Source: Nocardioides sp. zg-1308
Lineage (GTDB): Bacteria > Actinomycetota > Actinomycetes > Propionibacteriales > Nocardioidaceae
Reading direction: 5' to 3'
Length of the DNA stretch: 64,000 bases
NCBI RefSeq assembly: GCF_013155375.1
Contig: NZ_JABJQY010000005.1
Span: forward strand, 372,001-436,000
Each line of letters begins with the position of its first letter. Positions within the stretch are counted from its first letter, which is position 1. Positions 53,920 through 61,574 of this stretch are shown piece after piece. Position numbers and translations under genes: made by a program. The notes under the pieces were generated by a model that saw only the letters and a program-made list of their open reading frames with translations, had not been told where the DNA came from and ran no database searches.

Positions 53920-55070
53920 GACGGTTCTCCTCCTGGTGGTCCTGCCGCCCACACGTCGAGGGCGGTGAGTGCGAGCAGGGTGGCGCCGTCGAGGACGGCG
54001 CGGTCCCCGGCGGGCGACGCGGCGGCTGCGGCGAACGCGCGCGAGTGCGGAGCGAGGCGGCCGATCGCCAGCTTGGGGTGGGCGACGGGCACGACGTGGC
54101 TGACGTTGCCGAGGTCGGTGCTCCCCGCGGTGAGCACGTCGAGCGGGTCGCCCGGCGCGGCAGCCCGGCCCAGCGAGCGGAGGTGCCGCTCCAGCGAGGC
54201 CGCGAGCCACGGGTCGGTGCGCAGCTCGTGGTAGACCGGACCGCGTCGCTCGACGTGCACCGAGCACCCCGTCGCCGTGGCACCGGCGGCGGCCGACCGC
54301 TCGACCACCGCGAGGAGCCGACGCAGGCCGGGCGTCGTCGCCGCCCGCGTCATGACCCGCAGCGCGGCGGCCTCGGGCACGACGTTGGGCGCGTCACCAC
54401 CTCGCGTCACCACCGCGGTGACCTGGTCGCCGGGCGCGAGCCGCGACCGCGCAACGCCCAGGGCCCCGTAGGCCAGCACGGCGGCGTCCACCGCGTTGCG
54501 GCCGTGGGCCGGTGCCATCGCGGCGTGCGCGGCACGACCGCCGAACACCACGTCGTACGTCGCTGCGGCCCGGAACGTCGCCCGCGCCTGGTCCCGGGAG
54601 CCGGGGTGGACGAGGAGCGTGGCGGCAGCGCCGTGGAACGCACCGCGGCGGAGCAGCTCGATCTTCCCGCCGCCGCCCTCCTCGGCAGGGGTGCCGAGGG
54701 CGACGACGCGGCCGCCGTGGGCCGCGGCCAGGGGGGCCAGCACGGCCGCCGCCCCGGCGGCCGCTGTCGCGACGACGTTGTGGCCGCAGCCGTGGCCGAG
54801 CCGCGGCAGGGCGTCGTACTCGCAGCACAGGACCACCAGCGGACCCGCACGACCGGCACGGGCGCGGAAGGCCGTGGCCAGGCCGTGCGCCGGCAGCTCG
54901 ACGCGGAGTCCCGCGGAGGCGAGGAACGTGGCCACCCGGCGGCTCGAGCGGTGCTCCGCCCAGGCCGTCTCGGGACGGGCGTGCAGGTCGTGGGACAGCG
55001 CGAGGAGTGCCGGTGCGAGCCGGTGGACCGCGGACCGTACGTCTGCCCGCGCCGCTGCCGCCGTGCTCAC
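53916..55070 (-). CDS. M20 family metallopeptidase/amidohydrolase
   Basis: A 384-residue M20D-type hydrolase: LSHDLHARPETAWAEHRSS at the start, CEYDALPRLGHGCGHN with the zinc-binding His and Cys-Gly-His, GTPAEEGGGGK with the catalytic Glu pair, then a dimerisation domain beginning near residue 170 (GRAAHAAMAPAHGRNAVDA). Relatives remove acyl or aminoacyl groups from amino acids and peptides. GTG 55070 overlaps the preceding gene stop (GTGA), and its own stop overlaps the next ATG (ATGA). Substrate unknown. Confidence 0.88.
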   Translation of the reverse strand: MSTAAAARADVRSAVHRLAPALLALSHDLHARPETAWAEHRSSRRVATFLASAGLRVELPAHGLATAFRARAGRAGPLVVLCCEYDALPRLGHGCGHNVVATAAAGAAAVLAPLAAAHGGRVVALGTPAEEGGGGKIELLRRGAFHGAAATLLVHPGSRDQARATFRAAATYDVVFGGRAAHAAMAPAHGRNAVDAAVLAYGALGVARSRLAPGDQVTAVVTRGGDAPNVVPEAAALRVMTRAATTPGLRRLLAVVERSAAAGATATGCSVHVERRGPVYHELRTDPWLAASLERHLRSLGRAAAPGDPLDVLTAGSTDLGNVSHVVPVAHPKLAIGRLAPHSRAFAAAAASPAGDRAVLDGATLLALTALDVWAAGPPGGEPS

Positions 55071-55858
55071 GTCGTCACCGCCCGCCGGTGCGCGACGCGC
55101 CGGCCACGACGGGCGCGGAAGCGCTGTCGGGCAGGGGCGGTCAGCCGCAGGACGTTGCCGGCGAGGACGTCGGCGAGCCCGTCGCGGTCGACCGGCAGCG
55201 CCCGTGCCTTCGCGAGCTCGACGGCCGGGTGCAGGAACGGACCGTCGCTGCCGAACAGCACCTTCCGTGGCCCGGCACGACGCACGGCGTCCTCGAGCAG
55301 GTCGTGGTAGCGCACGCCGGACGTGTCGGTGAAGACGTTGGGGATCCGGACGAGCTGGTCGACGAACGCGCACTGCGCCTTCCAGTCGTCCGCGAAGGAG
55401 GACAGGTGCGGTATCACCCAGGCGACGTCCGGGTAGGCCCGCGCGACCATCTCGACGGTGGCGGTGTCGCCGGCCGGGTCGTAGAGGACCGGCAGGGCCC
55501 ACCGCCGGGCCGCCTCGGCGACCTCCCGGGTGATGCGTGCGTCGTGGGCGTGCACCTTGATGCCGCAGAAGCCCCGGCGCACGGCGACGGTGACCCGCTC
55601 GCCGACGTGGCCGGCCTCGGTGCGGGTGTTGACGAAGAGGTAGCCGAGGAACCCGGGGCGGGTGATCAGGCGGGCGATGTCGGCGTTGGCGCGCGGGTAG
55701 TCCGAGGTGAGGGGTGCCATGACCACGGCGCCGCGGATGCCGGCGGGACGGGCCCGGCGCAGGTAGACCGGCAGCGAGCCCTCGGTGTCCCAGGGCCCGC
55801 GCAGCCCGTCGCCCGTGCCGATGTGCACGTGCGCGTCGATGACCAGCGGACCCCTCAT
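55067..55858 (-). CDS. Amidohydrolase family protein (TIM barrel)
   Basis: A 263-residue metal-dependent hydrolase of the amidohydrolase-2 group: IDAHVHIG (metal-binding HxH) at the start, GIKVHAHD, WVIPHLSSF and KVLFGSDGPFLHP with the catalytic Asp. Reactions in this group include decarboxylation and amide hydrolysis. It overlaps both neighbours by four bases within the operon. The C-terminus is strongly Arg-rich. Confidence 0.87.
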   Translation of the reverse strand: MRGPLVIDAHVHIGTGDGLRGPWDTEGSLPVYLRRARPAGIRGAVVMAPLTSDYPRANADIARLITRPGFLGYLFVNTRTEAGHVGERVTVAVRRGFCGIKVHAHDARITREVAEAARRWALPVLYDPAGDTATVEMVARAYPDVAWVIPHLSSFADDWKAQCAFVDQLVRIPNVFTDTSGVRYHDLLEDAVRRAGPRKVLFGSDGPFLHPAVELAKARALPVDRDGLADVLAGNVLRLTAPARQRFRARRGRRVAHRRAVTT

Positions 55859-56898
55859 GCCGCCCTCCCGGTGACCGCGCCGGCGAGGGCCTGCTCCAGC
55901 CGCTGCATCTCGGCCTCGCCGTGGTCGGCGCGCAGGCACAGCGAGAGCGTCGGGCGGCCGGTGCACCGTCCCGTCGTGGCGAGGGACCGGATCCCCGACG
56001 CCGCCAGCGCGCGGTGCACCTCGAGCGGGTCGCGACGGCCGCCCTCGGTCGCGACGAGGGGGAACCCGACGCCCAGCGGACGCATCCGGAGGTCGGCCAG
56101 GACGCTGCGGACGCGGACGACGTGACCCGCCAGCCGCGCCCGGCGGTCGTCGAGGCTCGGGTCGTCGAGCGCGTGGCGCAGCGCGGCGACGTCGGCCGTG
56201 GTCGGCGGGCCGGCGTGCACCCGGGTCGGTCCGTCGGCGCGGACGCGGGCGACCCGGGGGCCGGGCCCGGTGACGACCGCGAGCGGCGCCGAGAGCCCCT
56301 TGGCCAGCGACGCGACGGTCACGTGGCCCGGCTCGACCCCGAGCCAGGCCGCGGTGCCGCCTCCGCCGCTGCCGAGGACCGGCGCCGTGGGCGTACGACG
56401 TCCGAGCACGCCGGCCGCGAGGGTGTCGTCGACGACCAGCTCGCCGTCGTGGCGCCGCGCGACGTCCGCCAGCTCGCCCAGCGGCGCGGGACGCAGGCAG
56501 GAGCCGCAGAGCCCGTCGGTGACCACGACCGCCCGTCGTCGGCGAGGAGCTCGGCGCCGCGCGTCGTCCGCGTCGTGGTGCCGGAAGCGCACGACCTCCG
56601 GACCGCTCCCGCCCACGGCACCCACGGCACCCACGGCCCACCGGCCGATCGGGTAGACCGCCTCGTCGAGCAGGATCACCGCGTCGGGCACACGGGTCGA
56701 CAGCACGTCGATGAGCGCGTGCAGGCTGGTCCGGGCGAGCACGCCGTCGCCGTCGCCGTGCCAGCGGGCCAGCCGCCTCGTGAGCGGCCGGCCCGCCTCC
56801 GTCTCCTCGACCGCCGCCGGCCGCCCGGTCGTCAGGCCGGCCGGTGTGCCGGACGGCCGGAGACCGAGGAAGTGGGCGGAGGTGAAGTCGTCACGCAC
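55855..56898 (-). CDS. PLP-dependent aminotransferase-fold enzyme (alpha-oxoamine synthase-like)
   Basis: A 347-residue fold type I PLP protein. FTSAHFLGLRPSG resembles the start of 8-amino-7-oxononanoate synthase, VVTDGLCGSCLRPAPLGELADVA is the usual pre-active-site segment, VVDDTLAAGVLG holds the PLP Asp (DDT replacing DEAHS), and SLAKGLSAP carries the Schiff-base lysine. The C-terminal domain is short. The missing His of the DEAHS motif means condensing activity is not assured. Overlaps its neighbours by 8 and 4 bases. Confidence 0.75.
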   Translation of the reverse strand: MRDDFTSAHFLGLRPSGTPAGLTTGRPAAVEETEAGRPLTRRLARWHGDGDGVLARTSLHALIDVLSTRVPDAVILLDEAVYPIGRWAVGAVGAVGGSGPEVVRFRHHDADDARRRAPRRRRAVVVTDGLCGSCLRPAPLGELADVARRHDGELVVDDTLAAGVLGRRTPTAPVLGSGGGGTAAWLGVEPGHVTVASLAKGLSAPLAVVTGPGPRVARVRADGPTRVHAGPPTTADVAALRHALDDPSLDDRRARLAGHVVRVRSVLADLRMRPLGVGFPLVATEGGRRDPLEVHRALAASGIRSLATTGRCTGRPTLSLCLRADHGEAEMQRLEQALAGAVTGRAA

Positions 56899-58516
56899 GG
56901 ATCCGGGCGCCGGAGAGCCGGCGGGCGAGCAGGGTCGACGGCATCTCCGTGCTGGGCTCCTGGGCGAGGTCGACGCCGGTCGCCGACCGGTAGGCGGCGG
57001 CGTACTTCTGGATGCCGTAGCGGAACGCCTGCGCCCAGGTGGCCGCCTCGATCCCGCCGACGCCGGGATCGGCCCAGTTGCCGAGCCGGATGGTGAGCAC
57101 CAGCTGCTCGCCGATCGTCGCGAGGTCGTTGAAGTGCATGATGCTGGTGTCGGTCCAGCCCTGGATCGACTTCATGCTGTCCACCCGGTCCATCCACGCC
57201 TCGGGGTAGGGCGTCATCGGACGGCCGCCGAGGAACTCGCGCATCTGCGGCTCGGCCAGGATGCTCTGCATCACGAGGAACTCGGCACGCGCCGCCACCG
57301 CCATCTCGCCGTACTGGTTCTGCGTGCCCTGCGACAGCACGATGTGGCAGTCGCGCAGGGCCCTGTAGAGCGGGAAGGCGTCGGCCTGCACGGTCAGGTC
57401 GTCGAGCTCCTTGAAGTAGCGGTGGGCGAGGAAAAGCACCTGGTGGAACGTGGCCAGGAAGCCGTTGCGGCGCTCCACCACCACGTGCGGGCGGGGGACC
57501 GCTCGCCCGATGAGCGAGAAGCCGTACTCGTACTCGTACTCCACCGCGCGCCTGCGCACGGTGAGCCGGTGCAGCTCGTCCTCGGCATAGCCCCACAGCC
57601 GGTTGCGCAGCGGCAGCAGCGGCGTGACGTCGAACCGCGCCAGCGGGTCGCGGCCGGGGATCCGCCGGTTCTGGAACCGCGCGAGGATCACGTTGAGGGT
57701 CTGCACGAGCATCCCCTCCTCGAGCCAGTAGTTCCAGATCAGCTCGACGCCCGGGAGGTACGCCGTCCCGGCGTCGCGCGGCAGCAGGATGCCGGGGAAC
57801 TGCGCGGCGGTCTCCTCGAGCTTGTGCTCCTCGTACCCGGGCGGCACGAGGTCGCCGAAGGACGTGACCTTCGACCGGGAGACGAAGTCACGGGCGGCGC
57901 GCCGCAGGGCCTGGTAGGGACGCCCGCCGAAGGCCGGCCAGGCGTTCGCGTCGTCGTAGGCCTCCCCGGGGCCCCAGTCGGCCTCGAGGAAGCGGCGGAA
58001 CTCGGCGTACGTGACGGGGGAGGACCGCTCGACCTGTCCGGTCGGACCCTCCCGGACGAGGGCGACGCGCAGCGGCTGGCCGATGTCGCCGTCGTGGCCG
58101 GTGTCCGAGCCGGCGGCCGGGTGCGTGGACACCGCGAAGGCGTCCTGGTCGAGCTCCTCGGCGTGCTCGATGAAGGCCGAACCGGTCTCGCCGGAGCCGG
58201 GCCTGCCGGCGTAGAGCACCAGGCGGTACTCACCCTCGTCGAGGTGGACGTCGTCGTCCTCGTGCTCGTGCACGTACCTCTCGTCCCACTCGACCGCCGA
58301 TCCCAGCGAGATGGTGTGCTCGGCCGCGGGCTTGCGGCCGCCGGACCGCGGCTTCCAGCCGACGGCGACCGCCGTGGCCTCGTCGGCGCCCTCGTGCAGG
58401 ACCGCCCAGGTGAAGGCGCTGACGCTGGACTCGAGGGCGACCTCGAAGAGGACGTCCTCCTCCGGGGTGAAGACCTGGCTCGTGGGCCGGATCGCGTTGT
58501 GCCTGTCCTTGGACAT
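56891..58516 (-). CDS. Large protein of unknown function in the sigma-54 operon
   Basis: A 541-residue soluble protein with no family I can name. The N-terminal 170 residues look beta-rich (FEVALESSVSAFTWAVLHEG; EYRLVLYAG). The remainder is helical with aromatic-rich stretches (VELIWNYWLEEGMLVQTLNVI, FHQVLFLAHRYFKELDD, NQYGEMAVAARAEFLVMQ) and ends in a basic tail. No signal peptide or membrane helix. It may be a scaffold or modification enzyme. Its stop overlaps the PLP gene start by 8 bases. Confidence 0.8.
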   Translation of the reverse strand: MSKDRHNAIRPTSQVFTPEEDVLFEVALESSVSAFTWAVLHEGADEATAVAVGWKPRSGGRKPAAEHTISLGSAVEWDERYVHEHEDDDVHLDEGEYRLVLYAGRPGSGETGSAFIEHAEELDQDAFAVSTHPAAGSDTGHDGDIGQPLRVALVREGPTGQVERSSPVTYAEFRRFLEADWGPGEAYDDANAWPAFGGRPYQALRRAARDFVSRSKVTSFGDLVPPGYEEHKLEETAAQFPGILLPRDAGTAYLPGVELIWNYWLEEGMLVQTLNVILARFQNRRIPGRDPLARFDVTPLLPLRNRLWGYAEDELHRLTVRRRAVEYEYEYGFSLIGRAVPRPHVVVERRNGFLATFHQVLFLAHRYFKELDDLTVQADAFPLYRALRDCHIVLSQGTQNQYGEMAVAARAEFLVMQSILAEPQMREFLGGRPMTPYPEAWMDRVDSMKSIQGWTDTSIMHFNDLATIGEQLVLTIRLGNWADPGVGGIEAATWAQAFRYGIQKYAAAYRSATGVDLAQEPSTEMPSTLLARRLSGARIRA

Positions 58517-58528
58517 GCTGACTCCTTC

Positions 58529-59833
58529 TCATGAGGCGCGTGCGAGCACGCGTCGGGTGGTGGTGATCTGTTCCGCGGAGGCGAGCGTGCTGCGCAGCGC
58601 CCAGGCCCTCAGCAGGGCGCCGATGAGCTGGCTCTCCGCCTCGGGGGTGATGCGCCCGGCGGCGCGGGCCTGCCCGGCGACGGCGAAGACGAGGCTCGGC
58701 CGCTGGCGCGCCATGGCGCCGAGGTCGCCGCGCCAGGTGGCGTGGAGCTGGAGCAGCCGGGCCGGCGTGCGTTCGGCTGTCGGGAAGACCTGCCCCAGCG
58801 CTCGTCCGCCCAGCGCGGGGGAGCGGTGGGCGAGCAGGGCCCGGACGAAGGCCGGGATGCCCGCCTCCAGGGCGGCCAGCTCCTGCTGGCGCACCGGCGG
58901 CAGCCCGGCCACCGGGTTCAGCGCCTTCCAGGAGGCACGCATGGCGGCCCACTGGGGGTGCGGGTGGAGCGCCTCGCCCATCCCGCAGCTGAGCAGGACC
59001 CGGATGTAGGGGATCGGGTGCGGGTCGTCCCCGGACGGCCGGAAGACGAAGAAGCGCGGCAGGCTGACGACGGCGAGCAGCCCGAGCGTCGAGGAGATCC
59101 CGAGCGTCGCGACGGACCACAGGTCGGCCACGATCTCGGAGATCCAGCGCTCCCAGCTGCGCCACACGGCCTGCTCCCGGGTGCCCGACGGTCGACGGGC
59201 GGCCAGGTCCTTGCGCAGGCTCTCCACGAGGCCGAGGAGCGCCGCTCCCTGGTGCCCGACCTCGTGCACGAGGGAGGACGCGATGCCGTGCCCGACCATC
59301 CGCTCGCGCGGGATCCGGATGATGGCGGCCGGGCTCAGGTCGCCGCCCGGCATCTTGGTCCGCGCCCGTCGGATCGCCGCGCCCGGCCCGCGAGCCAGGT
59401 AGCACACCGCCGGCGGTGGGTCGGTGATCAGCGGGGTGATCCGGAGGGCGTCGTCCGCCAGCACGTCGAGCCCCGACAGCCAGGTCCCGGTGCGGCTCTC
59501 GCTGCGCTGGGTGACGACCTCGGTGAACATGTCGAGCTGGCTGAGGATCGAGTTGAACCTCATCCGGAGCAGCACGAAGCGGTGCTGCTGCTCGGCGGGC
59601 GGAGCCTGCCGACCCGGTCCCCTGAGCCACGTCAGGTAGTCCTCGACGCGTCGTCGCAGGACGGTGCGCCCGGTGTGGAGGAACCGCTCGATGTCCAGCG
59701 CCGCCCGCAGCGGCAGCATGGCCGCGGGCACCATGGTCTCGTGCAGGGCCAGCGGCCGGATCTGGTTGAGGCGTGCCAGCAGCCCGCGGGCCTCCATCTC
59801 GAGGAGCGCGTCGCTGCGCAGGCGGGTGTCCAT
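58529..59833 (-). CDS. Putative HExxH zinc protease in the sigma-54 operon
   Basis: A 434-residue protein with SSLVHEVGHQGAALLGL (HExxH at 190-194) and, 38 residues later, WISEIVADLW, whose Glu233 is well placed as the third zinc ligand (HExxH...E-x2-AD type). There is no signal peptide; the N-terminal part is helical. The C-terminal half contains HPHPQWAAMRASWKAL and a second conserved-looking region. The only recognisable protease in the operon, so the Gly-rich proteins encoded just before it are candidate substrates. Gap of 8 bases to the preceding gene. Confidence 0.75.
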   Translation of the reverse strand: MDTRLRSDALLEMEARGLLARLNQIRPLALHETMVPAAMLPLRAALDIERFLHTGRTVLRRRVEDYLTWLRGPGRQAPPAEQQHRFVLLRMRFNSILSQLDMFTEVVTQRSESRTGTWLSGLDVLADDALRITPLITDPPPAVCYLARGPGAAIRRARTKMPGGDLSPAAIIRIPRERMVGHGIASSLVHEVGHQGAALLGLVESLRKDLAARRPSGTREQAVWRSWERWISEIVADLWSVATLGISSTLGLLAVVSLPRFFVFRPSGDDPHPIPYIRVLLSCGMGEALHPHPQWAAMRASWKALNPVAGLPPVRQQELAALEAGIPAFVRALLAHRSPALGGRALGQVFPTAERTPARLLQLHATWRGDLGAMARQRPSLVFAVAGQARAAGRITPEAESQLIGALLRAWALRSTLASAEQITTTRRVLARAS

Positions 59834-59841
59834 GGCCGACC

Positions 59842-60759
59842 TCAGGCCCCGACCAGCACGATCCGGTTGCCGCGCCGGTACCAGCGGCCGGCCGGTCCAC
59901 CGACCTCCTGCGACTCCTGCGACTCGTGCGTCTCGAAGGTCTCGAACGCCTCGAGGCTCTCCATGGCCGACGCGTCGTCGTCGTCGAACGGCTCGAACCC
60001 TCCGTCGCCCCCGGTGCCTCGACCGCAGCGACAGCCCTGCGACGGCGCAAACGGCGACGGGTCCCAGGCGGGAGCGTCCCAGCGCGGTGCGCGACGCGCG
60101 CGCCACTGGCCCTGGCGGCCGTAGGCCTGCCGGCCACGGCCTTGGCCCTGGCCCTGGCCCTGGCGCAGCAGCGTCGGGGCATAGCGACGGGCCGAGGACA
60201 CGGCGGCACTGCGGGCGACCAGGCGCGGGGCGACGCCGTACGGCGCGCGCATGGCGCTGCGGACCGTCCCGTTGGCCCAGCGCACGTAGCGCCGAGCGGC
60301 CTCGAGCTCGGCCTCGGCCTCGCCCATCGTCTCGCGCTCCTCGGCCTCGAGGAGCTTGGCGGCCATGCTGCCGAGCTTGCCGCCGATGGCGGTGCCCAAC
60401 CCCGGCGCGACGAAGGAGCCGAGCGCCGAGCCGACCATCGGCAGGGCGGTCTTCGCGACGTTGCGGAGCACGCCGCCGACGGCCTTGCCGACGCCCGACT
60501 TCATGAACGAGCTGGCCCCGCGGGCCACGCCGCGGACCAGCTTGCCGAGGAACTCCTCGAGCTCGGCCTCGTTGGTGATCTCGAGCAGCTCCTGGGCGAG
60601 CTCGAGCTCGAGGCTCTCGTGCAGCTCGCCGGACAGCTCGTAGGCCTCGTGCAGCTCGGGCTGCTCCCACTCGTACGACTCGTGGAGCTCGGGCTGCTCC
60701 CACTCGTACGACTCGTGCAGCTCGGGCTGCTCCCACTCGAATGATTCGTGGACACTCAT
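59842..60759 (-). CDS. Gly-rich protein with acidic repeats (paralogue B)
   Basis: A 305-residue protein. Residues 4-36 are three copies of HES[FY]EWEQPEL. A conserved block ELLEITNEAELEEFLGKLVR (57-76) precedes a Gly/Ala-rich amphipathic stretch at 80-135 (GVGKAVGGVLRN, SFVAPGLGTAIGGKLGSM) with GxxxG spacing. A low-complexity Gln/Gly/Arg section follows, then an acidic aromatic segment and the C-terminal tag GRWYRRGNRIVLVGA. It is homologous to paralogue A over the core and the tag. AAGGAG precedes ATG 60759. Function unknown; membrane insertion or self-assembly is plausible. Confidence 0.8.
   Translation of the reverse strand: MSVHESFEWEQPELHESYEWEQPELHESYEWEQPELHEAYELSGELHESLELELAQELLEITNEAELEEFLGKLVRGVARGASSFMKSGVGKAVGGVLRNVAKTALPMVGSALGSFVAPGLGTAIGGKLGSMAAKLLEAEERETMGEAEAELEAARRYVRWANGTVRSAMRAPYGVAPRLVARSAAVSSARRYAPTLLRQGQGQGQGRGRQAYGRQGQWRARRAPRWDAPAWDPSPFAPSQGCRCGRGTGGDGGFEPFDDDDASAMESLEAFETFETHESQESQEVGGPAGRWYRRGNRIVLVGA
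60651..60749 (-). repeat. 33-bp tandem repeat, three copies, in paralogue B
   Basis: Units 60651-60683, 60684-60716 and 60717-60749 differ at a few bases and encode the 11-residue HESYEWEQPEL repeat. Confidence 0.95.
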
Positions 60760-60803
60760 CGGTTGACTCCTTCGGTGACGGGGACGGTGCGTGGTGGCGG
60801 CGC

Positions 60804-61457
60804 TCAGGCGCCGTAGATGACGATGCGGCGGCCCTGGCGCACCCAGCGCCCCGAGGCCGCCCGGCTGCGCCCGGCGGTCCCGGTCACGACGGGCACCAGT
60901 CCCGGGAGGTGGCGGCGTGCCGCGGCGGCGACCGCCTGGGTGGCTGCCTGGCTCGGTGGGAGCTGGGGCGTGCGGGCCGCGATGCGGGCCGCGTCGCCCG
61001 CGGTGCGGACGAAGGCCCGGGCGACCTCGAACTCGCGGTCCTCCTGGGACATCGCCTCGAGCTCGAAGCGGCTGCCCAGCCAGCGACCGGCAGCGGTCCC
61101 GAGCTGGCCCCCGGAGCTGCCGCCGAGGGCGGACCCGACGATGCCGCCGACCTGCGGCAGCACCTGGCGGGCGGCGTTCTTGAGGACGCCGCCGAGCGCC
61201 TGGCCGGCGGCCGATCCCGCGAAGCCGCGGGCCGCCGAGGTGGCCGAGCGGACGAGGCTGCCGAGGAAGTCCTCGAGCTCGGCCTCGTTGCTCACCTCGA
61301 GCAGCCGGCCGGCCAGCTCCATCTCCATGGCCTCGGCCTCGTGGCCGGCCTCGTAGGACTCGTACTCCTGCGCCGCCTCCTGGAGCTCGTAGGTCTCGTA
61401 ACCGGTCTCGCCGGTCTCGCCGCTCAGCTCGAACATGGCGCGGTCGATGTCGTGCAT
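60804..61457 (-). CDS. Gly-rich protein with acidic N-terminus (paralogue A), first gene of the sigma-54 operon
   Basis: A 217-residue protein. Residues 1-45 are acidic with many Tyr/Glu. RLLEVSNEAELEDFLGSLVR (51-70) is the conserved block, followed by a Gly/Ala-rich stretch (80-125, GQALGGVLKNAARQ, VGGIVGSALGG), an FEVARAFVRTAG helix and the tag GRWVRQGRRIVIYGA (203-217). It is closest to the -24/-12 promoter, so it should be the most strongly transcribed gene. There is no signal peptide; any export would need another route. Function unknown. Confidence 0.8.
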   Translation of the reverse strand: MHDIDRAMFELSGETGETGYETYELQEAAQEYESYEAGHEAEAMEMELAGRLLEVSNEAELEDFLGSLVRSATSAARGFAGSAAGQALGGVLKNAARQVLPQVGGIVGSALGGSSGGQLGTAAGRWLGSRFELEAMSQEDREFEVARAFVRTAGDAARIAARTPQLPPSQAATQAVAAAARRHLPGLVPVVTGTAGRSRAASGRWVRQGRRIVIYGA

Positions 61458-61495
61458 GGGGTGTCCCCTCTCGGTCGATGGCTCTCGACCCCTCC

Positions 61496-61512
61496 ATGCA
61501 AGTTCCGTGCCA
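61496..61512 (-). promoter_or_regulatory. Sigma-54 (-24/-12) promoter of the eight-gene operon
   Basis: Minus-strand TGGCACGGAACTTGCA fits the consensus TGGCACG-R-N3-TTGCW at every specified base. The GG (61511-61510) and GC (61499-61498) are exactly 10 bases apart. Predicted transcription start is about 61486, giving a 29-base leader to ATG 61457 with GAGGGG as ribosome binding site. Confidence 0.92.
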
Positions 61513-61542
61513 CGCCCACCGGGCGGTACGTCGCCGTGGCGG

Positions 61543-61558
61543 GCGAAGCGCGCTTCGC
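61543..61558. promoter_or_regulatory. Proximal enhancer-binding site candidate (GCGAA-N6-TTCGC)
   Basis: A perfect 16-bp palindrome centred about 65 bases upstream of the predicted start, the distance at which enhancer-binding proteins act. Confidence 0.6.
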
Positions 61559-61574
61559 TCCGTGGCGAGCGGCG

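Noticed and set aside
60651..60749. 33-bp repeats as a possible CRISPR array
   Set aside because: Units are directly adjacent without spacers and stay in one coding frame.
53353..61457. Operon as an extracellular contractile injection system or prophage fragment
   Set aside because: No sheath, tube, baseplate, portal, integrase or attachment repeats are encoded.
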